This document shows, piece by piece, positions 44,723-53,251 of a stretch of DNA of 64,000 bases (the stretch's first letter is position 1; each line of letters begins with the position of its first letter). Below the pieces are notes generated by a model, which worked only from the letters and a program-made list of their open reading frames with translations, had not been told where the DNA came from and made no database searches. Source of the stretch: Irineochytrium annulatum (Eukaryota > Chytridiomycota > Chytridiomycetes > Chytridiales > Chytridiaceae); assembly GCA_027600665.1 (NCBI GenBank), contig JADGJL010000018.1:28273-92272 (forward strand). Reading direction: 5' to 3'. Both the position numbers and the translations under genes were made by a program.

Positions 44723-45643
44723 ATGAAAAGCAAAAAGGGGTACCGTTTTATCTTGTTACTGTGTTGTTTGATACTGTGCGCGAGTACAGCCTGTTCTTCC
44801 AAAGCCATTGCAGATGGTTCAGTCGACAGTTATGCAACGATTCATGGGAAACTTGATACACCAGTGAGAGCGACATGGGTGTGGGATACCACCCAGATCC
44901 GAAGTAATCCTCAAGAGGTGTTAACTTACGCTACAGCCAACAAGATCAATACGATCTATCTACAGATGAACCGGGATATCAAAATTCCTGAGTATAAAAG
45001 CTTTATCCGCCAGGCGAGAGCCAAGAATATTGCGGTTGACGTGATGGATGGAAGATCGGCCTGGGGGTTGACGGAAAGTCGGGAACAGATTGCATCTTTC
45101 CTGGACTGGATTGAAGCTTATCAAGCTCAGGCATTACCCAATGAGAAATTTGCGGGTATTCATCTGGATATCGAGCCACATGTGCATCCGCAATGGAAAA
45201 TCAATCAGGCCAGTGTGATTACCCAGTGGCAAGGAAATGTGGAGTACATTGTTGAGCGAGCATCACGGATGAAGATGCCGGTAGCGGCTGATCTGCCTTT
45301 CTGGCTCGATAACTACAAAATTCCGGGTTCAACGATGGCCGTAAGCAGCTGGATGATTCGCAAGTTTGATTCCATTACGATTATGGCTTATCGGGATACA
45401 GCTGCTGCAATCTATAGTGTAGCGAAGGATGAACTTGCAGAAGCGGCTCTGCTTGGCAAAACGATCTCCATAGCTGTGGAAACAAAGCAAAGTAAAGAAG
45501 GCGACTTCATTACTTTTTATGAAGAGGGATCTGCTTATATGGAAGCACAATTGAAGTTGGTCGAAAAAATGGCTTCAGTACATGCGTCCTTTAACGGTTT
45601 CTCCGTACATGAATACACTTCATGGAAGACATTGAAAAAGTGA
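44723..45643 (+). CDS. Predicted lipoprotein with TIM-barrel, glycosidase-like domain
   Basis: A 306-residue protein whose family I do not recognise with certainty. The N-terminus is a signal peptide with a lipobox-like STAC (Cys24). The mature protein alternates beta strands and helices (RATWVWDTTQI, INTIYLQMNRD, AVDVMDGR, FAGIHLDIEPH, VAADLPFWL, SITIMAYRD, ISIAVETK), the plan of a (beta/alpha)8 barrel. GIHLDIEPH (Asp149, Glu151) sits at the end of a central strand, and VETK and AYRD carry further acidic residues, as in retaining glycosidases. It is presumably attached outside the membrane. GAGGGAG precedes the ATG. Confidence 0.7.
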   Translation: MKSKKGYRFILLLCCLILCASTACSSKAIADGSVDSYATIHGKLDTPVRATWVWDTTQIRSNPQEVLTYATANKINTIYLQMNRDIKIPEYKSFIRQARAKNIAVDVMDGRSAWGLTESREQIASFLDWIEAYQAQALPNEKFAGIHLDIEPHVHPQWKINQASVITQWQGNVEYIVERASRMKMPVAADLPFWLDNYKIPGSTMAVSSWMIRKFDSITIMAYRDTAAAIYSVAKDELAEAALLGKTISIAVETKQSKEGDFITFYEEGSAYMEAQLKLVEKMASVHASFNGFSVHEYTSWKTLKK

Positions 45644-45659
45644 GACACCAATGAATAAA

Positions 45660-45702
45660 GAAGGTGCTTGCAGCCAGAGAGCTGTGAGCACCTTCTTCTA
45701 TT
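45660..45702. terminator. Bidirectional terminator between convergent genes
   Basis: GAAGGTGCTTGCAGC pairs with GCTGTGAGCACCTTC. T-rich sequence follows on each strand. It serves the lipoprotein gene (+) and the AraC gene (-). Confidence 0.75.
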
Positions 45703-46621
45703 ATACCTGAACCAAGGCAGATTCCATGGCCACATTCTCATAGAACATTTTGCGATACTGTGAAGGCGTGGTGGCTTTATGCCTTTTAAATGTGGTGATG
45801 AAGTAGCTTAGATGATCAAAACCGACATCCATGGCGATATCAACAATCTTGTGATCCGTATTCTCAAGCTGGACGCAGGCTTGTTGAACGCGGTAATAGT
45901 TAATGTAATCAACCGGAGTTTTCTGCACCATCTGTTTGAAAAAACGGCAGAAGTGTCCTTCGCTCATATTGGCTTCATCGGCCAGTTCTTTCAGCTTCAA
46001 TGGTTCAGGATAACGCTTGTGGATATACCCGAGCACGGATTTCAGGCGCTCTACCTTGTCATGGCTCCCTGTAGCTACGGTGCCTTTGAGCGGAACAGGT
46101 TTCATATGTTCGAACATTCGGGCAAATATGAGATACAGGTATGCTTTCGTTGACATTTCACACGTTTCTGTTCGGGAAGCATGGTCGGCAAATATGCGCT
46201 TCAGGTGATCCAGAATTTCTTGTCCCCAATCCTCATCTGCTTTGATATGAAAAGGGGGAACTACGGTTTTGCGCACCAGTGGACCGATGAATTTCTCCTG
46301 TACCGTATCGAAGGTACGACTGCCAAGCAGCTCGGGATTAAATACAATGGAAGAGAATACACAGGGAACATCACCCTTCAGATAACCTGCATGAATCTCA
46401 CCTCGATTGATAAAAATGGCTTCTCCAGCTTGAACCTCAATGGTGTTCATATCAATCTGAAAGACCGCACAGCCCTGAGTAACCATGGTGAACTCCATTT
46501 CATCATGCCAGTGGCAATCCAGAATGCTATCGCCGTTCAGTTGTTGTATATCCGGGTATACACTGACTGGATACATGGCATTCCCGTGGATTCGGTCTTC
46601 CCGTAATCGTTCACGTTCCAT
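45701..46621 (-). CDS. AraC-family regulator with cupin sensor domain
   Basis: A 306-residue one-component regulator. The start ATG 46621 is set by AAAGGAGA 7 bases upstream; an upstream ATG (46759) would add 46 residues without a site. Residues 20-110 form a cupin sugar-binding domain (CHWHDEMEFTMVTQG, GEAIFINRGEIHAGY). The C-terminal 100 residues carry two helix-turn-helix motifs (ANMSEGHFCRFFKQMVQKTP and VGFDHLSYFITTFKRHKATTP). It is divergent from the alpha-xylosidase and probably controls it in response to a xylose-containing sugar. Confidence 0.92.
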   Translation of the reverse strand: MERERLREDRIHGNAMYPVSVYPDIQQLNGDSILDCHWHDEMEFTMVTQGCAVFQIDMNTIEVQAGEAIFINRGEIHAGYLKGDVPCVFSSIVFNPELLGSRTFDTVQEKFIGPLVRKTVVPPFHIKADEDWGQEILDHLKRIFADHASRTETCEMSTKAYLYLIFARMFEHMKPVPLKGTVATGSHDKVERLKSVLGYIHKRYPEPLKLKELADEANMSEGHFCRFFKQMVQKTPVDYINYYRVQQACVQLENTDHKIVDIAMDVGFDHLSYFITTFKRHKATTPSQYRKMFYENVAMESALVQV

Positions 46622-46651
46622 ATCAGATTCTCCTTTTTGTATCATTATTAA

Positions 46652-46665
46652 TGTAATCGTTTCCA
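46652..46665. promoter_or_regulatory. CcpA cre box between AraC and alpha-xylosidase genes
   Basis: TGTAATCGTTTCCA matches the Bacillus cre consensus TGWAANCGNTNWCA at 13 of 14 positions. It lies 31 bases from the AraC start and 130 bases before the xylosidase start. Confidence 0.65.
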
Positions 46666-46765
46666 TAGATTGGTGCTGATGTTCAGAAATCGGATGGTTA
46701 TTATCAAAATCGTGATATATTTGGTCAAAATAAGAGAAGAAATTCATCATTAATATCAATATTAT

Positions 46766-46776
46766 TATAGTATAAC
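46766..46776 (+). promoter_or_regulatory. -10 region of alpha-xylosidase gene
   Basis: TATAGT (46766-46771) overlaps TATAAC (46771-46776) in an AT-rich stretch just before the ribosome binding site. The -35 position (TTCATC) is weak, suggesting dependence on the divergent AraC protein. Confidence 0.4.
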
Positions 46777-46794
46777 CAAAGGGGGAAAGAAAAC

Positions 46795-49113
46795 ATGAAA
46801 TTTACTGATGGATTCTGGATGACTCGTGAAGGGTATCAGATTCAAAACCCGACTGACATTCGTGATATTGTACAAAAAGAAAATTCCTTGACCGTATATG
46901 CGGCAACTAAATATATTCGTAGCAAAGGCGACACGTTGAATGGTACATTGCTGAAAGCAACGTACAGCTCACCTATGCCTAACGTTATTCGAGTAACGTT
47001 GAATCACCATAAAGGCGGAGTGAAAAAAGGCCCTGTATTTGAGCTGAATACGCAAGATGCAAACGTTGACATCTCCAAAAATGAACAAGGGGCTGTTCTG
47101 AAAAGCGGCAATCTGGAAGTTCAAATCGATAAAACAAACGGTTGGGACGTCAGCTTCCTGTATGGAGGAAAACGCATTACTGGTAGCGGTCAACGAGCGG
47201 CTGGTTATATTACAGGTCCGAGCAAGGAAGCGTACTTCCGCGAGCAGCTTGATCTTGGCATTGGTGAATACGTTTACGGACTCGGTGAGCGCTTCACACC
47301 GTTTGTTAAAAACGGTCAAATCGTAGATACCTGGAATGAAGATGGCGGTACAAGCAGTGAGCAGTCCTATAAAAACATTCCTTTCTATCTGTCCAATAAA
47401 GGATATGGTGTATTTGTAAACCATCCGGAGCGCGTATCGTATGAGATTGCATCTGAGAACGTATCTAAAGTACAGTTCAGTGTAGAAGGCGAGACGTTGG
47501 AGTATTTCATTATCGGCGGCGACAATCCGAAGGATGTACTGGATAATTATACGAAATTGACAGGTAAACCAGCACTTCCACCCGCATGGACATTTGGTCT
47601 GTGGCTGACCACATCATTTACAACAGATTATGATGAAGCAACCGTTAACCATTTCGTAGATGGCATGGCTGAACGTGATCTTCCACTATCTGTATTCCAC
47701 TTTGACTGCTTCTGGATGAAGGAATACCAATGGTCTGATTTTGTATGGGATGAAGCGATGTTCCCGGATCCAGAAGGCATGCTTGCACGTCTGAAAGAGA
47801 AGGGTCTCAAAATCTGTGCCTGGATCAATCCATATATCGCAGAGAAATCCTACTTGTTCGATGAAGGTATGGAGAACGGTTATCTGGTTAAAACAGCCGA
47901 TGGCAGCGTATGGCAATGGGATATGTGGCAAGCAGGTATGGCTCTAGTTGATTTCACGAATCCGGATGCTGTGAATTGGTATAAGAGCAAGCTGGAAGTC
48001 CTGCTGGATCAAGGTGTAGATTCCTTCAAGACAGATTTCGGTGAAAGAATTCCGACAGATGTCGTGTACTTTGATGGTTCTGATCCGGTTAAAATGCACA
48101 ACTATTACACACAGCTCTATAACAAAGCTGTATTTGAATTGCTCGAAGAGAAGATTGGCAAAAACGAAGCTGCCCTGTTTGCACGCTCTGCAACAGCCGG
48201 TGGTCAACAGTTCCCGGTTCACTGGGGCGGTGATTGCTCTTCCACGTATGAGTCGATGGCTGAATCGCTTCGCGGTGGTCTCTCACTTGGGCTTTCCGGT
48301 TTCGGATTCTGGAGCCATGATATCAGCGGCTTCGAAAGCACAGCGAGCCCTGACGTATACAAACGTTGGGTACAATTCGGACTTTTATCTTCACACAGCC
48401 GCCTGCATGGCAGCACTTCGTATCGTGTGCCTTGGTTGTTTGACGAGGAATCCGTGGACGTTGTTCGTGACTTTACCAAACTCAAAATCAGCCTGATGCC
48501 GTACCTGTACAATTCTGCGGTGGAGTCAACGGTAAAAGGTATTCCGATGATGCGTGCAATGCTGCTCGATTTCCCGGAGGACCCAACAACATATAACCTG
48601 GATACGCAATACATGTTCGGTGATTCAATTCTCGTGGCGCCAATCTTCAACAAGGAAGGCGATGTGCGTTATTACCTGCCTGAAGGAACTTGGACGAACT
48701 ACCTGACAGGAGCGAAAGTACAAGGTGGACGCTGGATCAGTGAAAATCATGACTTCAAAACGCTTCCAATGATGGTTAAACCAAACAGCCTGATTGCTGT
48801 CGGTGCTGTAGATCATAAACCGGATTATGACTTTGCGAATGATGTGTCCCTGCACTTGTTCGAACTGGCTGATGGTCAAACGGCTCAAGCGGTTGTTGTG
48901 AACCAGGTTGCTGAACAGGAACTGACAGTTAACGTTACACGTAATGGATCAGTGCTGGACGTTCGTGCTGAAGGCGCGGGCAAACCATGGAACTTGGTGC
49001 TTCGCGGTATCGAGAGTGTATCCAGCGTTGAAGGTGGTTCCCAAGTGTCAGGTTCAACTGGTGTTGTTATTACGGCAGCAGCAGGCACAACCTCGCTTAC
49101 AATTCAACTGTAA
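46795..49113 (+). CDS. yicI: Alpha-xylosidase, GH31 (YicI type)
   Basis: A 772-residue enzyme that releases alpha-xylose from isoprimeverose and xyloglucan oligosaccharides. It matches YicI in length and layout: an N-terminal beta domain, a (beta/alpha)8 barrel and C-terminal beta domains. The nucleophile is Asp414 in KTDFGERIP, and the acid/base Asp480 in HWGGDCSS; the 66-residue spacing is the same as in E. coli YicI (416 and 482). KTDFGERIP favours xylosidase over glucosidase. There is no signal peptide. GGGGGAAAG precedes the ATG. Confidence 0.93.
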   Translation: MKFTDGFWMTREGYQIQNPTDIRDIVQKENSLTVYAATKYIRSKGDTLNGTLLKATYSSPMPNVIRVTLNHHKGGVKKGPVFELNTQDANVDISKNEQGAVLKSGNLEVQIDKTNGWDVSFLYGGKRITGSGQRAAGYITGPSKEAYFREQLDLGIGEYVYGLGERFTPFVKNGQIVDTWNEDGGTSSEQSYKNIPFYLSNKGYGVFVNHPERVSYEIASENVSKVQFSVEGETLEYFIIGGDNPKDVLDNYTKLTGKPALPPAWTFGLWLTTSFTTDYDEATVNHFVDGMAERDLPLSVFHFDCFWMKEYQWSDFVWDEAMFPDPEGMLARLKEKGLKICAWINPYIAEKSYLFDEGMENGYLVKTADGSVWQWDMWQAGMALVDFTNPDAVNWYKSKLEVLLDQGVDSFKTDFGERIPTDVVYFDGSDPVKMHNYYTQLYNKAVFELLEEKIGKNEAALFARSATAGGQQFPVHWGGDCSSTYESMAESLRGGLSLGLSGFGFWSHDISGFESTASPDVYKRWVQFGLLSSHSRLHGSTSYRVPWLFDEESVDVVRDFTKLKISLMPYLYNSAVESTVKGIPMMRAMLLDFPEDPTTYNLDTQYMFGDSILVAPIFNKEGDVRYYLPEGTWTNYLTGAKVQGGRWISENHDFKTLPMMVKPNSLIAVGAVDHKPDYDFANDVSLHLFELADGQTAQAVVVNQVAEQELTVNVTRNGSVLDVRAEGAGKPWNLVLRGIESVSSVEGGSQVSGSTGVVITAAAGTTSLTIQL

Positions 49114-49137
49114 AGTGATATAGTAGATAGATGAAAG

Positions 49138-49166
49138 GACGGTGCCGCAAGGTGCCGTCTGTTTGT
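49138..49166 (+). terminator. Terminator after alpha-xylosidase
   Basis: GACGGTGCC pairs with GGTGCCGTC (two wobbles) around a GCAA tetraloop, with a weak T tract. Some read-through to the next gene is likely. Confidence 0.6.
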
Positions 49167-49191
49167 CTACAATGATAGGAGATTGAATGAA

Positions 49192-50202
49192 ATGAGTATG
49201 ATGAATTCAGGTTTACACTGTACGATATCGGCTGAGATGCTGCATCAATTGGTAGAGAATACTTTTGGAAGCGATACCAAAGTGAAGGGATTTGCACTCC
49301 TGCAAGGAGGGCTTTTCAATACAACCTATCGGATTCAACTTGATCATGCATCCCATACGGATGTGATTTTACGTTTGGCTCCAGTGCGGGGAGAGATGGC
49401 AGCCGGTTCAGCGAGTGATCCCCTCTTTTCGTTCGAACGTACGATGATGGCAGCTGAACCGATTGTGTATGAATACTACCGTAAGACAGGCATTCCTGCT
49501 CCAAACATTATCGCCTGTGATGATAGCGGGTCCATCATTCCAAGAACGTACATGTTTATGACGTTTATTCCCAGTAAGCAATTAGATCACGCATCGATTT
49601 CAGGCATGGACAAAGAGCGATTGTATCATCAGCTTGGTGCGTATACCGCCATCATGCATCAGATCGAGGGTGCATCGTTTGGCTGGCCACAAGGAGATGG
49701 GACGATTAAAGGCTCGAATCAATGGTCCGAGGTGCTGCACTCTTTTGCTGAAGAAACGGCACTCAAAGCGGCACAAGTCGATTATATGCCAGGTGTGGGG
49801 GAAGAGATCGCAGCTATATTCATGAAAAATAAAGACTTATTTGATCAGGTAACCCGTCCGGTACTGGTTCATAATGACCTGTGGGAAGCGAATGTGCTTG
49901 TTCATGAGGAAAAGGGTGAGCTACACATTGCGGCCATCATTGATGGAGATCGTTCCATGTTTGCCGACAGGGAGTATGAAGCCATATTGTCGACAGAATC
50001 GGTGGCTTTTCATGAGGGATATGATCATCCACTGGACCCGTCCCCAGAAGGACAGGCACGGAGACTTGCGTACCGAATACTGTCTTCATATTTTAATGCT
50101 TACGTTCATGAACATCAGGTCAATCAACCTGAAGATGGTCAGAAGTATCGCCAGCGTACGCTGGATTTACTTGAGCAATGGAAGCAACTTGCACATCACT
50201 AA
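49192..50202 (+). CDS. Phosphotransferase, APH/fructosamine-kinase-like fold
   Basis: A 336-residue ATP-dependent kinase of the aminoglycoside phosphotransferase fold. ATG 49192 follows AGGAG at 10 bases; TTG 49183 is an alternative. The catalytic loop is LVHNDLWEANVLV (His227, Asp229, Asn234) and the metal-binding Asp251 is in IIDGDRSMFAD. An N-terminal glycine-rich LLQGGLFNTTYRI sits near the start. Relatives phosphorylate sugars, fructosamine, homoserine, choline or drugs, and the substrate cannot be read. Only 19 bases separate it from a GH3 glycosidase, which suggests a sugar-linked role rather than drug resistance. Confidence 0.85.
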   Translation: MSMMNSGLHCTISAEMLHQLVENTFGSDTKVKGFALLQGGLFNTTYRIQLDHASHTDVILRLAPVRGEMAAGSASDPLFSFERTMMAAEPIVYEYYRKTGIPAPNIIACDDSGSIIPRTYMFMTFIPSKQLDHASISGMDKERLYHQLGAYTAIMHQIEGASFGWPQGDGTIKGSNQWSEVLHSFAEETALKAAQVDYMPGVGEEIAAIFMKNKDLFDQVTRPVLVHNDLWEANVLVHEEKGELHIAAIIDGDRSMFADREYEAILSTESVAFHEGYDHPLDPSPEGQARRLAYRILSSYFNAYVHEHQVNQPEDGQKYRQRTLDLLEQWKQLAHH

Positions 50203-50221
50203 TTCGCAGGGGGAATGAAGG

Positions 50222-53092
50222 ATGAAGGAGTATCATCAATACCCGATGTGGGATGCATCACGTTCACTTGAGGAACGGTTGGATGACCTGATTGCACGAT
50301 TAACAACGGAAGAGAAGATCAGACTAATACCTACTCGCGAAGCGGCTGTACCAAGACTGGGCATTCCAGCCTACAACGTTGGGGGCGAAGCTGCCCACGG
50401 GGTTGCATGGAAAGGAGAGGCAACGGTATTTCCGCAACCGCTCGGTCTATCAAGTACCTGGAATACGAGACTCATGCGAGAGATTGGTTCAGTCATTGGC
50501 GATGAGGCGAGGGCATACCATCACCGTAATCCAGAAGTTCACGGGTTAACCTTGTGGGCACCGACGGTTGACCTTGAACGTGACCCTCGCTGGGGCAGAA
50601 CGGAAGAGGGATATGGCGAAGATCCGGTTCTTACGGGTGAAATGTCGGCAGCTCTCGTCAAAGGTATGCAGGGAAATGATCCTTTTTATCTGAAAATGGT
50701 CGCGACATTGAAACACTTTTTTGCCAATAATAATGAGAAAGATCGGCTGAATTGTTCATCGAGCATCGATCCGCGGAATCTGCGGGAATATTATTTAAAA
50801 GCCTTTGAGACACCATTTGTGGAAGGCGGTGCCTTGTCCATGATGACAGCTTACAATTCCATCAACGGTACACCTGCCATTGAGAGTCCATATGTGAATG
50901 ATGTGGTTAAGGGTGAGTGGGCGATGCCAGGTTTTATTGTATGTGATGGAGGGGATCTGTCTCAGACAGTTAACTATCATGGTTATCACACCAGTCATGC
51001 CGAATCCGCAGCAGGTGCGTTGAAGGCAGGAGTGGATTGTCTTACGGATGAGGTTGATCTAGTCGTATCTGCTCTGGAAGATGCTCTTGAGCAGGAGCTG
51101 TTGGAGATAGCTGATTTGGACCGAGCGATTCGTAACATCTTCGGTGTACGGATGCGTCTCGGACAACTGGATCAATCCGGACGCAACCCCTATGCGTCTA
51201 TACCTGAGTCGGTACTATGTGCACCGGAGCATGCCAAACTCAGTTATCGTGCCGCTGCCGAATCCATTGTTTTACTGCAAAATGATGGATTACTTCCCTT
51301 GAAGCCGGAAGCATTACAGAAGATCAGTGTCATTGGACCACTTGCCGATGTGGTCTATACCGATTGGTACAGTGGCACGCTGCCTTATCGTGTATCCGTC
51401 CTCGATGGACTACGTAATCGGTTACCCCAAACTGACGTAACGTATACAGATGGAAATGACCGTATTCAGTTGAAGACAGCAGACGGACAGGTTATTTCCT
51501 TGGAAGCGGAAGGTATTCTCGTCGCCGTACCGGAGGACAGTGCACCTACAGCCGCCGAGTTTGTACATCAGGATTGGGGCTCGGGAAGTCATACGCTGAG
51601 AAGTGTGAACAATCATCGATACGTTAGTTTGACCGAGCAAGGCGTCTATCAGGCAAACGCACCAGAGATTGGTGGCTGGTTTGTAAAGGAAGTTGTTCAA
51701 TTCGAAACCCAGTCGGACGGCAGCAACATCTTGCGGACGTGGAACAGTATTCCCGTTGGAATGAGCGAACATCAGGGACATTCTGCTTTATCGCCAGTGT
51801 CACCACAGGCAGAACCAGCGGTTTTTGAGATCGACATTGTGGCACGCGGAATAGAACAAGCCGTAGAAGCAGCACGTGACAGTCAGGCTTCGGTCGTTGT
51901 TGTTGGCAACAGCCCGTACATCAATGGCAAAGAAGAAATCGACCGCCCGAGTCTGCTGCTTCCGCCGAATCAGGTCGAACTTGTCAAAGCCGTGTGTGAG
52001 GCTAATCCCAATACGGTGGTTGTCATTATGGGCAGTTATCCATTTGCCTTGCAGGAGTTGAAAGGTATTGCCCGGGCAATTGTATATATGACACATGCAG
52101 GTCAGGAATTGGGTAATGCGCTTGCGGATGTGCTGTTAGGTCATTATGCCCCGGCAGGCAGACTGAACATGACATGGTATGCAGATGAATCCCAGCTTCC
52201 TGACATCATGGATTATGACATTATTCAGAATGGCATGACCTATATGTATCATCAAGGACCGATCCAATATGCATTTGGTCATGGCCTGACCTATTCGGAG
52301 TTTGAATACGAGGCGATTCGTGTAAGTCGTAGTGCCCCGGTGGAAGATACCAACACAGATCATTTGAAGATTGAAGTGGAGATACACAATACAGGTGAAC
52401 GTGATAGTGATGAAGTCGTGCAAATCTATGGATCTTCATATACCTCGCGAGTGAAGCGTGCTCAGAAGCAACTGCTTGCTTTTCGTCGTATCCATGTGAA
52501 GGCAGGGACGCGTGTTACAATAGGTTTCGAGGTTTCTGTTCAGAAGCTGGCGCTATGGGATGTTACCCGAGATCGATACTGCCTGGAGACAGCGACCTGG
52601 GCCATCCTGGCAGGGCGTTCTTCCGCCGATATACGCCAGTCGGCAGATATTCAGATTGAAGGTGAGACGATTCCTGATCGTCCGCTGCACATGCTTACCT
52701 TTGCCGAGAATTACGATGCTTGTAGAGGTGTTCTGTTGGATGAATGTCTGGAAGGACGTTCGGCAGTTCGGGCAATCACCCGGGAAGAACCTTTGTATCG
52801 CGATGGTCAGTCATCCTGGATCACTTTCAACAATAACGCTGTTCAGGACATACAAGGATTTGAAGCCAGAGTGGCAGCTTATGGGGAAGAGGGCAGACTG
52901 GAGATTCGTTCTGGAGGATTGAAGGGCGAACTGCTCGGTGTGTGTGTGGTTTCTGGACCCGGAGGCAGTGTGAATGGGAAAGATATCAAGTGGACAACGG
53001 TCCAGTGTTCGCTTGAGGCGTCACATCAGGTGAATGAGCTGTATATTATTTTCAAAGGTGGAGCAGCGTTACGCCACTTTAGATTGGTGTAG
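50222..53092 (+). CDS. Beta-glucosidase/beta-xylosidase, GH3, with inserted domain
   Basis: A 956-residue family 3 glycosidase. The N-terminal barrel has HGVAWKGEATVFPQPLGL, RDPRWGRTEEGYGEDP, KHFFANN and the nucleophile Asp242 in IVCDGGD. The (alpha/beta)6 sandwich is split by an insert at about 400-530 (HTLRSVNNHRYVSLTEQGVY) that looks like a fascin or beta-trefoil-like module. A fibronectin III-like domain follows (about 690-770). The last 130 residues form an extra beta-rich domain. No signal peptide. It could be a glucosidase or xylosidase; with a GH31 alpha-xylosidase nearby, xyloglucan fragments are a fair guess. Confidence 0.9.
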   Translation: MKEYHQYPMWDASRSLEERLDDLIARLTTEEKIRLIPTREAAVPRLGIPAYNVGGEAAHGVAWKGEATVFPQPLGLSSTWNTRLMREIGSVIGDEARAYHHRNPEVHGLTLWAPTVDLERDPRWGRTEEGYGEDPVLTGEMSAALVKGMQGNDPFYLKMVATLKHFFANNNEKDRLNCSSSIDPRNLREYYLKAFETPFVEGGALSMMTAYNSINGTPAIESPYVNDVVKGEWAMPGFIVCDGGDLSQTVNYHGYHTSHAESAAGALKAGVDCLTDEVDLVVSALEDALEQELLEIADLDRAIRNIFGVRMRLGQLDQSGRNPYASIPESVLCAPEHAKLSYRAAAESIVLLQNDGLLPLKPEALQKISVIGPLADVVYTDWYSGTLPYRVSVLDGLRNRLPQTDVTYTDGNDRIQLKTADGQVISLEAEGILVAVPEDSAPTAAEFVHQDWGSGSHTLRSVNNHRYVSLTEQGVYQANAPEIGGWFVKEVVQFETQSDGSNILRTWNSIPVGMSEHQGHSALSPVSPQAEPAVFEIDIVARGIEQAVEAARDSQASVVVVGNSPYINGKEEIDRPSLLLPPNQVELVKAVCEANPNTVVVIMGSYPFALQELKGIARAIVYMTHAGQELGNALADVLLGHYAPAGRLNMTWYADESQLPDIMDYDIIQNGMTYMYHQGPIQYAFGHGLTYSEFEYEAIRVSRSAPVEDTNTDHLKIEVEIHNTGERDSDEVVQIYGSSYTSRVKRAQKQLLAFRRIHVKAGTRVTIGFEVSVQKLALWDVTRDRYCLETATWAILAGRSSADIRQSADIQIEGETIPDRPLHMLTFAENYDACRGVLLDECLEGRSAVRAITREEPLYRDGQSSWITFNNNAVQDIQGFEARVAAYGEEGRLEIRSGGLKGELLGVCVVSGPGGSVNGKDIKWTTVQCSLEASHQVNELYIIFKGGAALRHFRLV

Positions 53093-53110
53093 TTCTAGAC
53101 ATTATGAGCC

Positions 53111-53153
53111 AAATAAGCTGTCATGCACTAATATGTGCAGGCAGCTTATTTGT
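53111..53153 (+). terminator. Terminator after GH3 gene
   Basis: AATAAGCTG pairs with CAGCTTATT, with an inner TGCAC/GTGCA stem; TGTGTG follows, so the T tract is poor. Confidence 0.6.
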
Positions 53154-53251
53154 GTGAACAAGCGGTAACATCCAGCATGTCCTGAATAATCAACCTCCGA
53201 AACAAGCACAATAATGCTGTTGTGTGTAGAATCTGTAAAGGTGGTTGTGGT

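Noticed and set aside
46622..46759. A 46-residue extension of the AraC regulator
   Set aside because: The shorter start has AAAGGAGA at 7 bases; the extension has no site and would run through the cre box and promoter area.
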